A stretch of 64,000 nt of DNA from positions 1 to 64,000 of the forward strand of contig JAEZUY010000007.1 in assembly GCA_023420895.1 (NCBI GenBank), written 5' to 3'. Under the pieces are notes generated by a model, which saw nothing but the letters and a program-made list of their open reading frames with translations, was not told where the DNA came from and did not search any database. This stretch comes from Bacillota bacterium. GTDB lineage: Bacteria; Bacillota; Clostridia; Tissierellales; Gottschalkiaceae. Below, piece by piece: positions 16,309 through 25,014 of the stretch. Every line of letters starts with the position of its first letter. The first letter of the stretch is position 1. The position numbers were made by a program, and so were the translations under genes.

Positions 16309-17292
16309 ATGATAATAGAAAATATAGCTGTTGTTCTTATAGCAGTGATAATAGACATGATAGCAGGAGATCCGGAGAAATTCCCTCATCCGGTCAGATA
16401 CATAGGAAAACTGATATCTTTTCTTGAGAAAAAAGTTAGAAAGAATTTTAAAAATCTGAAACTGGGAGGATTTTTCGTTTTAATAGGAACCGTTGTAGCA
16501 ACATTCGCATTTATATCGGCAGTTCTGTTTATTGCAGGGAAGATAAGCATGTATCTTTACTATATGATTAAAATATATATAGTTTTCAGCGGGATTGCCG
16601 CTAAATGTCTTTCAGATGAATGCAGAAAGGTTTATGATGTTCTGAAAAAAGGCAGTGTGAAAAAAGCGAGAAAACAGATATCATATCTGGTTGGAAGAGA
16701 TACTTCTTCACTTGACAAGTCTGAAATTGCAAAAGCTGCAGTTGAAACGGCTGCAGAAAATACAGTCGACGGTGTTCTGGCGCCCATTTTTTATGCTCTT
16801 ATAGGTTCTCTTATAGGTCTGCCGGCACAGTTCATATATATCTATAAATCAGTTAACACTTTAGACTCTATGATAGGATATAATAATGAGAAGTACGGAG
16901 ATATCGGTTTCTTTTCAGCAAAATTCGATGATATTCTGAATATAGTGCCTGCAAGAATCGGAGGGATTGTAATGGCTTTTTCGGGAATATTTCTGAGACT
17001 GAATGTAGTAGACGGATTTAAAATAATGTTCAGAGACAGAAAAAATCATAAAAGTCCGAACTGCGCATATCCTGAAGGAGCAGCTGCAGGACTTCTCGGA
17101 GTGCAGCTTGGAGGAACTCACACTTATTTCGGAGAGGAAGTGTATAAGCCGACTATAGGAGATGCAAAGAGAGAAATAGAGCCCGAAGATATTCTGAAAA
17201 CGACGAAACTGATTTTTGTATCAGAAACAGTATTTTTTATACTTATGGCGGTGGCTGCTACTGCCGCGGCAGAAGCGCTTAATTTACTGTAG
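16309..17292 (+). CDS. cbiB: Adenosylcobinamide-phosphate synthase CbiB
   Basis: A 327-residue membrane protein. It opens with DMIAGDPEKFPHPVRYIG, the CbiB signature, and continues with AAVETAAENTVDGVLAP, VNTLDSMIGYNNEKY and the NCAYPEGAAAGLLGVQLGG region. It joins cobyric acid with aminopropanol phosphate, supplied by CobD encoded next. ATG lies one base after the cobQ stop, indicating translational coupling. Confidence 0.96.
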   Translation: MIIENIAVVLIAVIIDMIAGDPEKFPHPVRYIGKLISFLEKKVRKNFKNLKLGGFFVLIGTVVATFAFISAVLFIAGKISMYLYYMIKIYIVFSGIAAKCLSDECRKVYDVLKKGSVKKARKQISYLVGRDTSSLDKSEIAKAAVETAAENTVDGVLAPIFYALIGSLIGLPAQFIYIYKSVNTLDSMIGYNNEKYGDIGFFSAKFDDILNIVPARIGGIVMAFSGIFLRLNVVDGFKIMFRDRKNHKSPNCAYPEGAAAGLLGVQLGGTHTYFGEEVYKPTIGDAKREIEPEDILKTTKLIFVSETVFFILMAVAATAAAEALNLL

Positions 17293-17308
17293 AACGGAGG
17301 AAAACTGC

Positions 17309-18337
17309 GTGTTCAATAAGCATGGAGGCTATACAGGAGACAGAGAAGTAACTGATTACAGCATAAACATAAATCCTTTTGGAGTTTCAGAAAAACTCAA
17401 GGGAAGAATAACAGAAAAGCTGGATGAACTTGAAAATTATCCGGAAATAGACGGAGAAAGCACGAAGAAAAAGCTTTCAGAATTCACAGGATATCCTGAA
17501 GAAAATCTGATAATTGGGAATGGCGCTTCAGAACTCATATATCTTTTTGCAAGAGCGGAAAAGATGGAAGGGAAAACTGCCGGAATTCTGGAGCCGACTT
17601 TTACAGAGTACGGTAAAGCTTCAGAAATGTATGGAGCAGATATTGAAAGATTTACTGATTTTTCAGATTTAAAAAGATCTGCTGAAGAAAAGAAAGTCGA
17701 TTTCATATTCATATGCAGTCCGAACAATCCGACAGGAAAGTCGGCCGATTTGAAAGATATAGAAGAGATTTTGAATATATCTCAGAAAAACGGAATAAAA
17801 GTATTTATAGACGAGTCGTTTATAGAATTTTCTGAGAGAGATTCTTCGGCTGAATTTATAAGAAAATACAGTCTTTTTGTGCTGTGTTCAGTTACGAAAA
17901 TCTATGGAATTCCAGGAATCAGAATAGGCTACGGAATAGGATCTGAAGATATCATCAGAGATATGAACAGATTTAAAGAGCCCTGGACAGTGAATGCTCT
18001 GGCTTTAGAAACACTGGAGACTTATTTTGAAGATGAAGAGTACAGAAAAAGAACGGCTGACTGGTTCAGAGAAGAAAAAGAAAAATTCTATAGAGAACTT
18101 TCTGAAATAGAAGATATAGAAATATACAGTTCAGATGCCAATTTTTTCATGATAAAACTTAAAAAATCGGACGGAAAGACTCTTAAAGACTACTGTCTTG
18201 AAAATGGATTTTATATAAGAACGTGTGAAGACTTCTATTCTCTGGGCAGTGATTATATAAGGCTTGCAGTCAGATTCAGAGAGCAGAATGAAAAGATTGC
18301 CAAGGTCATAGATTCATTTTTCAAAAGTGAATTATAA
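17309..18337 (+). CDS. cobD: L-threonine-O-3-phosphate decarboxylase, PLP-dependent
   Basis: A 342-residue class I/II aminotransferase-fold protein. The N terminus HGGYTG and NINPFG is usual for CobD. The PLP lysine is in SVTKIYGIPGIRIGYG and the Asn/Pro loop is SPNNPTGK. It makes aminopropanol phosphate for the CbiB step. I chose GTG at 17309, eight bases after CGGAGG; the open frame extends upstream into cbiB but lacks a ribosome binding site. A histidinol-phosphate aminotransferase role is less likely in this cluster. Confidence 0.9.
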   Translation: MFNKHGGYTGDREVTDYSININPFGVSEKLKGRITEKLDELENYPEIDGESTKKKLSEFTGYPEENLIIGNGASELIYLFARAEKMEGKTAGILEPTFTEYGKASEMYGADIERFTDFSDLKRSAEEKKVDFIFICSPNNPTGKSADLKDIEEILNISQKNGIKVFIDESFIEFSERDSSAEFIRKYSLFVLCSVTKIYGIPGIRIGYGIGSEDIIRDMNRFKEPWTVNALALETLETYFEDEEYRKRTADWFREEKEKFYRELSEIEDIEIYSSDANFFMIKLKKSDGKTLKDYCLENGFYIRTCEDFYSLGSDYIRLAVRFREQNEKIAKVIDSFFKSEL

Positions 18338-18361
18338 AAATACGGCAGGGAGATGAGATAT

Positions 18362-18940
18362 TTGTGCAGAAAAATTCTAGTGTCGGGCGGAGCCAGAAGC
18401 GGAAAGAGCGAATTTGCAGAGTCGCTTATAGAAAATGAAAAAAATCTATATATAGCAACTTCGGTTCCATTCGACAGTGAAATGAAAAAGAGGGTGGAAC
18501 TCCACAAAAAAAGAAGAGGAGATAACTGGAATACTGCTGAAATATACCGGAACTTTGAAAAAATTGAAGACAGAGAAGAATTTAAAAATTCTGAGAATAT
18601 ATTTCTGGACTGTATAACAATAATGATTACGAATATAATGATGGATACAATATCAGAAAACCTCGAAAATCAGAAATCAGAAGATTACGAGATTACTTTA
18701 GAAGATGCTGAGATTATAGAAGATATAACTATGAGGGAGATAGAGACTCTTTTCAGATTAGCAGAAAATAATAAGAAAAATCTCATAATAGTTACTAACG
18801 AAGTAGGTCTCGGAATCGTTCCTGAAAACAGAATGAGCAGAATTTTCAGAGATATAGCGGGCAGAGTAAACAGATTTGCGGCTGAAAAATCGGATGAAGT
18901 CTACATGGTGTTCATGGGAATACCCAATAGGATAAGGTGA
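18362..18940 (+). CDS. cobU: Adenosylcobinamide kinase / adenosylcobinamide-phosphate guanylyltransferase
   Basis: A 192-residue bifunctional enzyme. The P-loop is SGGARSGKSEFAE at the N terminus, and the family segments KRRGDNW and NEVGLGIVPENRMSR are present. It phosphorylates cobinamide and transfers GMP to give GDP-cobinamide for CobS. TTG at 18362 sits nine bases after GGGAG; ATG at 18353 is adjacent to the Shine-Dalgarno and therefore less likely. Five bases separate it from cobS. Confidence 0.93.
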   Translation: MCRKILVSGGARSGKSEFAESLIENEKNLYIATSVPFDSEMKKRVELHKKRRGDNWNTAEIYRNFEKIEDREEFKNSENIFLDCITIMITNIMMDTISENLENQKSEDYEITLEDAEIIEDITMREIETLFRLAENNKKNLIIVTNEVGLGIVPENRMSRIFRDIAGRVNRFAAEKSDEVYMVFMGIPNRIR

Positions 18941-18944
18941 TAAG

Positions 18945-19688
18945 ATGAACAGTTTTCTTTTAATATTAATGTTTTTCACTAGAATAAATGTCAGGAAGGA
19001 AGTAGATTTTTCTGAGAAAGAATTCAAAAAAGGAATGAGAAAGGTTCCGCTTATAGGAATTATAATAGGAGCAATAATGGCTGCAGTATTTGAATTATGC
19101 GGCTTTCTTGAAATAAACGGAATTCTTAAAGGTGTTATTCTCTTCACTCTTTACATTTTTCTGACAGGGGCTCTTCACATAGACGGCTTTTCAGACACCT
19201 TAGACGGAATATACAGCAACAGAGACAGAGAGAAGACATTTGAAATAATGAAAGACAGCAGATGCGGAGCTTTCGGAGTTCTGGGAATGATACTGCTCTC
19301 AGCTTTCTACATATCTCTCTTTTCTCTAGTTCCTAGAGAGGCAGTATTCTTATTTCCCATATTTTCAAGAACAGTTATTCTGTTCACATGCAGAAAGTTC
19401 GATTATGCAAAAGAAGACGGAATGGGAAAAATATTTATGGATTCAGCTTCTTATACCAGCTTTATTTTAAGCATTGCCATACTGTCAGCAGTTTCGGTGA
19501 TGGTAAAAGACATTTATATTTTAATTCCGTTTATATTGGGATTTATAATTACAGAGTTCAGAGTGAAAAAGATATCAGACAGACTCTCCGGAATAACAGG
19601 GGATATTCTGGGATTTTCGATAGAGTATTCACAGATAATTTTTCTTCTGATATATAGAATATCAGAAATGATTCTGCAGAAAATTTAA
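18945..19688 (+). CDS. cobS: Adenosylcobinamide-GDP ribazoletransferase (cobalamin synthase)
   Basis: A 247-residue membrane enzyme. The catalytic aspartate-rich loop is DGFSDTLDGIYSNRDR followed by MKDSRCGAFGVLG, diagnostic for CobS/CobV. It couples GDP-cobinamide to alpha-ribazole or its phosphate at the membrane. Start is ATG behind AAGGTGAT. Confidence 0.95.
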   Translation: MNSFLLILMFFTRINVRKEVDFSEKEFKKGMRKVPLIGIIIGAIMAAVFELCGFLEINGILKGVILFTLYIFLTGALHIDGFSDTLDGIYSNRDREKTFEIMKDSRCGAFGVLGMILLSAFYISLFSLVPREAVFLFPIFSRTVILFTCRKFDYAKEDGMGKIFMDSASYTSFILSIAILSAVSVMVKDIYILIPFILGFIITEFRVKKISDRLSGITGDILGFSIEYSQIIFLLIYRISEMILQKI

Positions 19689-19698
19689 TATTCTGCAG
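19674..19698 (+). other. Inverted repeat at the cobS-cblT junction
   Basis: CTGCAGAA and TTCTGCAG pair around a nine-base loop holding the cobS stop codon. No U-tract follows, so it is more likely an mRNA-processing or stability element than a terminator. Confidence 0.5.
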
Positions 19699-19731
19699 GA
19701 TAGAGATTAAGATGAAATTGAGGAGAAAAAA

Positions 19732-20226
19732 ATGAATAAAACTAAGAGAAATGCTTATGCAGGGATACTCATAGCTCTTTCTTTCGTGGGATCGATGATA
19801 AAAATACAGAACAGCATAGCTTTCGATTCTATGCCTGCGTTCCTCGGAGCGCTTGTAATTTCACCGGGAATAGGCGCTGTTATAGGCTTTATAGGCCATA
19901 TCATAACTGCGGCTATGTCAGGTTTCTATCTGACAGTTCCTATGCATATAATCATCGCTCTAGAGATGTTCGTGTTCACATATATATTTGGAAAGCTTTA
20001 CAGAGTCAACAGGATACTCGGTTCAGCCGTCCTTATATTTTTAAACAGTGTAGGTTCAGCTGTTATAGCTGCCTTTGCAACGAGTTTTTTCGGACTTCCT
20101 CTTTCAGGAATGAAGATGTTTGCCGCAGTTATACTGCCGCTGTTTTTAGGAAGTCTTGCGAATACGGTTCTTGCGGTAGTAGTTTATGAAGGACTTTACA
20201 GAAGTGGAAAAACTGAGAAAATATAG
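19732..20226 (+). CDS. cblT: Alpha-ribazole transporter CblT (ECF S-component-like)
   Basis: A 164-residue protein with about five to six membrane helices and the ECF-substrate-component look: ISPGIGAVIGFIGHIITA, then a C-terminal helix with LGSLANTVLAVVVYEGLYR. It lies directly before a PurM-fold kinase, the arrangement described for CblT-CblS in Geobacillus and Listeria, where CblT imports alpha-ribazole and CblS phosphorylates it. No cobT gene is visible here, which fits lower-ligand salvage. Assignment combines family look and context. Confidence 0.78.
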   Translation: MNKTKRNAYAGILIALSFVGSMIKIQNSIAFDSMPAFLGALVISPGIGAVIGFIGHIITAAMSGFYLTVPMHIIIALEMFVFTYIFGKLYRVNRILGSAVLIFLNSVGSAVIAAFATSFFGLPLSGMKMFAAVILPLFLGSLANTVLAVVVYEGLYRSGKTEKI

Positions 20227-20965
20227 GGATATCAGTTTAATAGATATGGGCGGAAACAGACTCATTGCTGTTGCATGTGATTCAACGGGAGGAATAGGAG
20301 AGAAAGAGAACGATTCTGCGTCAGCTCCGGCTGAAACTGTAGGCTTCTATTCAGCTCAGGTCGTGCTGATGGAGCTGATTTCCATAGATGCTGAAATAAT
20401 AAGCGTTGTGAACAATCTCTGTGTTGAAATGAAAGGTTATGGAGAAAAACTTATAGAAGGAGTAAGAAAAGCATCTGAATCGGCCGGACTTGACGGTGAA
20501 AGAATAATAAACGGAAGTACTGAAGAAAATTTTCCAGTTACTGTTACAGCTATTGGAGTTACAGCTATCGGTATAATGAATAAGGAAATGTTTCTAAAAA
20601 GAAAAGAGCCGGAAAAAGGAAATCTTATAGTCAGACTCGGGAGTCCGAGAGTGGGAAGAGATATATTAGAAAGCAGTCCTAATGAGATAATGACTGCAGA
20701 TAAGATGATTAAAATCAAAAAGGAGATTGAATTCATTGAGCTGATACCTGTAGGCTCAAAAGGAAGTCTTTATGAAATATCTTCTTTTGCTGATTCAAAA
20801 AGACTGGATTATAAGATTTATGACAGTATTTCTGAAAAAAGTTTTAAAGAACTCGAAAAATCAGGAGGACCTTCAACTTCAGCAGTCGGAATAGTCGAGA
20901 GAGAAGAGATTGAAAAAATTGAAAGAATAAATTTTAAATATGAGATAATTGGTGAACTTATTTAA
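20204..20965 (+). CDS. cblS: Alpha-ribazole kinase CblS (AIR synthase/PurM fold)
   Basis: About 253 residues with PurM/ThiL-like features: a DSTGGIGEKEND loop (metal/ATP binding), a central VTVTAIGVTAIGI strand and a C-terminal glycine-rich segment GGPSTSAVGIV. It would phosphorylate imported alpha-ribazole so that CobS can use it. The start is uncertain: GTG at 20204 lies ten bases after GAAGGA, while ATG at 20186 lacks a Shine-Dalgarno; both are inside cblT, giving an overlap of at least 23 bases. Confidence 0.78.
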   Translation: MEKLRKYRDISLIDMGGNRLIAVACDSTGGIGEKENDSASAPAETVGFYSAQVVLMELISIDAEIISVVNNLCVEMKGYGEKLIEGVRKASESAGLDGERIINGSTEENFPVTVTAIGVTAIGIMNKEMFLKRKEPEKGNLIVRLGSPRVGRDILESSPNEIMTADKMIKIKKEIEFIELIPVGSKGSLYEISSFADSKRLDYKIYDSISEKSFKELEKSGGPSTSAVGIVEREEIEKIERINFKYEIIGELI

Positions 20966-20977
20966 ACACAGTTTTAT

Positions 20978-21018
20978 ACGCATTCTTTTTCATTGAAAGG
21001 AAAGAGGATGCGTTTTTT
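20978..21018 (+). terminator. Terminator of the cobalamin cluster
   Basis: ACGCAT and ATGCGT, with inner CTTTTTC/GAAAGAG pairing, followed by TTTTTT. Confidence 0.75.
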
Positions 21019-21121
21019 GTATTTTCAGGATTGCTGAATTCTTGATTTTTTCAGTGCTGAATATTATCATAATAATATGCGGTTTAAATTTTGAGAAAAA
21101 GAGATTTTGGGGAGTGAGTTT

Positions 21122-22930
21122 TTGAACGAAATAGTTGAAAGCTATTTTAGGAAGATGGTAAAAAAACTGCCTGAAATGATTGAATTTGAAATACTGTACG
21201 GGATACTTTCATTTGCAGTGGGATATCCTGTTATAAAATTCTTTCTTTATTATGCGGAAAAATTTTCAGGAAGCAAGTATATTACTTTAGATACTGTCAA
21301 AGCTATGCTGATGAGTCCCATATCAATAATAATGCTTCTGATAGTTCTGTTCTGGCTGGTTCTATTCACTGCAATAGAAATATCCGGACTTCTTGCAATA
21401 TACTATAATGACAGAAAATACCATTTTCTGAGCTTTAGAGTTTTAGGTTCTGAAATCCTCGAGGATATGAGAAGACTTCTAGTTCCTAAAAACTTTCCAA
21501 TGATATTCTGGATATTCGTTCTGTTTCCAATAACAGGAAATATATCCACTTTTATTAAGCAGAGAGATCTTCCCGGATTCATACTTCTGGGAATATATGA
21601 AAAAGCTCCGTATATAGCTATATTTATAATACTCTCACTGTTTTTTATATTCTTGTATATCAGAAATATATTCATATATATAGCTTTTTTCACTGAAAAC
21701 AAGTCTTTTTTCAGGGCAAAGAAGAAAGCAGTTAGAGTCATAAAGAACAGATTTTTTATGACAGTGCTTTTAATAGGTTTAAATGCTGTATTTCTTTCGG
21801 GGGTTACAGGATTAATAAATTTTATATGGCATGAAATACTCACGGGAATAATATATTCTTTTGAAAATTATTCCAGATGGCTTCTCATTCCTATAATGAT
21901 AGCGAGAACGCTTTTAAAAGTTATGCCCTTTCTTTCAAATGCACTAATAATCATAGGAAATGTCGTAATGACCGGCATTCTCTATGAATATTATTCTAAA
22001 ACCCCTATAAGCTATGAATTCAAAGGCATTTACAGGAAAAGCATAATAATGAGATTTAAAAAAGAGCTGATTATAGCGGGAATTGCGCTTCTTATAGGAA
22101 ATGCTGTAATTACTCATTTTAATCTGAAAAACGGGATTGCGGCAGATTTAAAAGAGAACTATATAACTGCTCACAGAGGAAACAGCGGAGGAACGCCTGA
22201 AAACAGCCTTTCCGGAATTCAGGCGAGCATTATGGACGGAGCTGATTATATAGAAGTAGATCTTCAGCTGACAAAAGACGGAGAAATTATACTCCTTCAT
22301 GATAAAGATTTCAGAAGAACAGGAAACAGCGTATTTGAGCCTGGAGATCTTAAACTTGAAGAAATTAAGAAGATAAATATAGGCAAGGCCTTCAGTCCTG
22401 AATATCAGGATGAATACGTTCCGACGATGGACGAGGTCTTTGATAGGACAGTTGGGAGTCTGAAATATAATTTGGAACTGAAGCCTTATGACGGGAGCAA
22501 TATAGAACTTGCGAGAAAGACAGTAGAACTCATAGAGAAGTACAGGCAGGAAGAGAACGTCACAGTAACATCTCTATATAAGGACTGTCTCAGAGAAGTC
22601 AAAAGACTCAATCCCGATATAAAGACAGGATATATAATGGTTGTCGCCGGAGGAAATTTCTATGATATGAAAGATATAGACGTTTTCTGTATAGAGGAAA
22701 GCTTTATAACTGAAGAAAGAGTTGCAAAAGTCCATCTTGCCGGAAAAGAAGTCTATGCATGGACTGTAAATGAAAAAGAAAGTATGGACAGAATGCTGAG
22801 ATATCAGGTGGACAATATGATAACCGACAATGTCAAGCAGGCTGTGATAAGACGGAGTTACGATATGAATAAACTTCCTTTTTTCAGAAGTGTTGAGCAG
22901 CTTGTAACTCTTGAAAACGGTATAATATAA
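21122..22930 (+). CDS. Membrane-anchored glycerophosphodiester phosphodiesterase
   Basis: A 602-residue protein in two parts. The first 340 residues hold about seven to eight membrane helices (the membrane domain often fused to GDPD). The C-terminal half is the GDPD TIM barrel: ITAHRGNSGGTPENS with catalytic His/Arg and Glu, YIEVDLQLTKDGEIILLHD with metal-binding Glu/Asp and the second histidine, then NLELKPYD and AWTVNEKE. It hydrolyses glycerophosphodiesters or (lipo)teichoic-acid-type polymers outside the membrane. TTG at 21122 is preceded by GGGGAGTGAG. Single-gene unit; no clear terminator follows. Confidence 0.9.
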   Translation: MNEIVESYFRKMVKKLPEMIEFEILYGILSFAVGYPVIKFFLYYAEKFSGSKYITLDTVKAMLMSPISIIMLLIVLFWLVLFTAIEISGLLAIYYNDRKYHFLSFRVLGSEILEDMRRLLVPKNFPMIFWIFVLFPITGNISTFIKQRDLPGFILLGIYEKAPYIAIFIILSLFFIFLYIRNIFIYIAFFTENKSFFRAKKKAVRVIKNRFFMTVLLIGLNAVFLSGVTGLINFIWHEILTGIIYSFENYSRWLLIPIMIARTLLKVMPFLSNALIIIGNVVMTGILYEYYSKTPISYEFKGIYRKSIIMRFKKELIIAGIALLIGNAVITHFNLKNGIAADLKENYITAHRGNSGGTPENSLSGIQASIMDGADYIEVDLQLTKDGEIILLHDKDFRRTGNSVFEPGDLKLEEIKKINIGKAFSPEYQDEYVPTMDEVFDRTVGSLKYNLELKPYDGSNIELARKTVELIEKYRQEENVTVTSLYKDCLREVKRLNPDIKTGYIMVVAGGNFYDMKDIDVFCIEESFITEERVAKVHLAGKEVYAWTVNEKESMDRMLRYQVDNMITDNVKQAVIRRSYDMNKLPFFRSVEQLVTLENGII

Positions 22931-23035
22931 TCCTTTAATAATAGGAAAAGAGAAAAAAGCGGTAATAATTCAATATTTTCATTTCATATATGTTAAAATA
23001 AATATATGTTTAATGATAAATAAGAGGTGAAAATA

Positions 23036-23629
23036 TTGGGTTTTTTAGAGCTGTTTCTATTAGCTCTGGGACTATCTATGGATGCTTTTGCAGTTTCAAT
23101 CTGTAAAGGACTCAATATGCGTGAAATCAATTATAAAGAAGCTGTTATAACAGCTTTCTTTTTCGGATTGTTTCAGGCAGGGATGCCGCTGATAGGATAT
23201 TTTTTAGGGGTTAAGGCGGAAGTCTATATTGAAAGTATTGATCACTGGCTTATATTTATAATCCTCGGATTCATAGGACTCAAGATGATTCGTGATGCAT
23301 TGAGCGATGAAGAGGAAAATGACTGTGGATGTGAAGTCGGCAATGGAGATAGAAGAAACGGATTTGATTTTAAAGGACTTATAATTCTCGCTGTAGCTAC
23401 GAGCATAGACGCTCTTGCAGCAGGAATTACTTTCGCATTCATGGAGATAAATGTATCTGAGACTATTATTTTTATAGGCGTACTGACATTTATTCTGTCG
23501 CTTGCCGGAGTGAAAATAGGAAACAGATTCGGAGCTAAATATCAGACAAAAGCTGAAGTATTTGGAGGAATAGTCCTAATACTGATAGGAACAAAAAAAT
23601 TGCTTGAGGATTTAGGGATATTAGGTTAA
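23036..23629 (+). CDS. mntP: Manganese efflux pump MntP
   Basis: A 197-residue protein with six helices. The two LysE-like repeats carry LGLSMDAFAVSICKGL and VATSIDALAAGITFAF, with the conserved Asp residues for Mn(II) in helices 1 and 4. The middle cytoplasmic loop has DCGCEVGN. TTG at 23036 follows GAGGTGA; GTG at 23027 overlaps this site. I saw no yybP-ykoY (Mn) riboswitch in the roughly 100 bases upstream. Confidence 0.93.
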   Translation: MGFLELFLLALGLSMDAFAVSICKGLNMREINYKEAVITAFFFGLFQAGMPLIGYFLGVKAEVYIESIDHWLIFIILGFIGLKMIRDALSDEEENDCGCEVGNGDRRNGFDFKGLIILAVATSIDALAAGITFAFMEINVSETIIFIGVLTFILSLAGVKIGNRFGAKYQTKAEVFGGIVLILIGTKKLLEDLGILG

Positions 23630-23638
23630 ATTGAAATT

Positions 23639-23667
23639 GAGAGGAGCTCAGGCTCCTCTTTTTTTAT
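23639..23667 (+). terminator. Terminator after mntP
   Basis: GAGAGGAGC, TCAG loop, GCTCCTC, T-run. Confidence 0.88.
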
Positions 23668-23697
23668 TTTTCTGAAAGTGCAAAAGAATACATACTG

Positions 23698-23706
23698 TGA
23701 TATAAT
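23698..23706 (+). promoter_or_regulatory. Extended -10 promoter of the queuosine operon
   Basis: TGATATAAT gives an extended -10 (TGN plus TATAAT at 23701-23706) with a poor -35. About 65 bases later the riboswitch begins; a separate CAGTTTT/AAAACTG hairpin lies in the leader at 23734-23753. Confidence 0.6.
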
Positions 23707-23767
23707 AAAAACTGGAATAATTAGAAATTAGGGCAGTTTTTCAGTGAAAACTGAGTATAAATTAATA

Positions 23768-23847
23768 ACAGACAGTTCATTCGTACCATCCTGTCTATAA
23801 AAAAACTAGGACATCATAAGATGGACGGTACGGGTCTGTCTTTTTTT
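23768..23847 (+). promoter_or_regulatory. preQ1-I riboswitch with overlapping terminator hairpin
   Basis: AGACAG (23770-23775) pairs with CTGTCT (23791-23796) around a loop containing TTC and ACC, followed by ATAAAAAAACTAGG, the A-rich tail typical of class I preQ1 aptamers. It precedes the complete preQ1 pathway. A longer hairpin can form between ACAGAC (23768-23773) and GTCTGT (23834-23839), and between CGTACCATCC (23782-23791) and GGACGGTACG (23823-23832, one mismatch), ending in TTTTTTT at 23841. That hairpin uses the aptamer's own 5' strand, so the two folds exclude each other. Confidence 0.78.
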
Positions 23848-23919
23848 ATGCTCTAAATCTGAAAATATTGATTTAAACGATAAAAATTAAAACATAAAAG
23901 CGGAAAAATAGGTGATTAT

Positions 23920-24342
23920 ATGTACACTTTAAAAACAGAACACAGTTTCGATTCAGCGCATTTCTTATACGGATATGAGGGAAAATGCAGCAATATTCAT
24001 GGACACCGCTGGAGAGTCATCGTTGAGATAATGGGAGAAGAGCTCGACAGTGAGGGACAGGAAAGAGGAATGCTTGTTGACTTCGGAACTTTTAAAAAAG
24101 ATTTAAAAGAAGAGGTGGACGATATGGACCACGCTCTGATAATAGAAGAAGATTCTCTGAAACCGGAACTTCTTTCACTCTTAAAAGAAAGCGGATTCAG
24201 AATAATAGAAATTCCTTTCAGACCGACTGCGGAAAATATGGCGTACTATTTTTACAGCAGAATGAAAAACAGAGGATATAATGTTAAAGAAGCCGTAGTG
24301 TATGAGACGCCTAATAACTGCGCTTCATACAGCGGGGTATAG
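23920..24342 (+). CDS. queD: 6-carboxy-5,6,7,8-tetrahydropterin synthase
   Basis: A 140-residue protein of the 6-pyruvoyl-tetrahydropterin synthase family. Zinc ligands are in FDSAHFL and CSNIHGHRW, which also contains the catalytic Cys; DMDHALI holds the catalytic pair. It makes the carboxy-tetrahydropterin intermediate of queuosine. First gene of queDECF, start ATG. Confidence 0.94.
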   Translation: MYTLKTEHSFDSAHFLYGYEGKCSNIHGHRWRVIVEIMGEELDSEGQERGMLVDFGTFKKDLKEEVDDMDHALIIEEDSLKPELLSLLKESGFRIIEIPFRPTAENMAYYFYSRMKNRGYNVKEAVVYETPNNCASYSGV

Positions 24343-24344
24343 AT

Positions 24345-25013
24345 ATGGCTGAATACAGAGTTGTAGAAAAATTCATAAGCATAAACGGAGAAGGAAGAAA
24401 AGCCGGACAGCTGACTTCATTTATCAGACTTCAGATATGCAATCTGGAATGCTCATACTGCGATACGAAATGGGCGAATACTGAAGATTCAGAGTTTGAA
24501 ATCATGACTGAAGAGGAGCTTGCCGAATGGGCCGTTTCAACAGGAATTGTAAACGTCACTGTGACTGGAGGAGAGCCTCTTCTTCACAGAGATATGGATA
24601 AGCTGTTTAAGGCTCTCATAGAGGCGGGAAGAGAAGTCGAGGTTGAAACTAACGGTTCTGTAAGTATTTCAGAATTCGGCGGAAAGTACAGAGAAAAATT
24701 GAGTTTCACACTGGACTACAAGCTCCCGTCAAGCGGAATGGAAAACAGCATGCTCACAGAAAACTACGATTTTTTAAGACCGCAGGATACAGTTAAATTT
24801 GTAGCAGGAAGCAGAAAAGATTTTGAAAGAACAGAAGAAATAATAGAAAAATACGGACTTAGAGAGAAATGCAGTGTATATCTCAGTCCGGTATTCGGAA
24901 ATATAGAACCTGAGGATATGGTTGAATTTATGATAGAGAGGAAAATGAATGGAGTAAATCTTCAGCTTCAGATGCATAAATTCATATGGGATCCTGAAAT
25001 GAGAGGTGTTTAA
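24345..25013 (+). CDS. queE: 7-carboxy-7-deazaguanine synthase (radical SAM)
   Basis: A 222-residue small radical SAM enzyme. The cluster motif is CNLECSYC (CX3CX2C), preceded by ISINGEG and followed by VTVTGGEPLLH for SAM binding. It contracts the pterin ring to CDG. Two bases separate it from queD, indicating co-translation. Confidence 0.94.
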   Translation: MAEYRVVEKFISINGEGRKAGQLTSFIRLQICNLECSYCDTKWANTEDSEFEIMTEEELAEWAVSTGIVNVTVTGGEPLLHRDMDKLFKALIEAGREVEVETNGSVSISEFGGKYREKLSFTLDYKLPSSGMENSMLTENYDFLRPQDTVKFVAGSRKDFERTEEIIEKYGLREKCSVYLSPVFGNIEPEDMVEFMIERKMNGVNLQLQMHKFIWDPEMRGV

Positions 25014-25014
25014 A

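Noticed and set aside
17216..17308. Upstream extension of cobD into cbiB
   Set aside because: The GTG at 17309 has CGGAGG at the right distance and begins at the conserved HGG segment.
22930..23036. Possible yybP-ykoY manganese riboswitch before mntP
   Set aside because: Only about 100 AT-rich bases, without the conserved loops; nothing resembling the aptamer was found.
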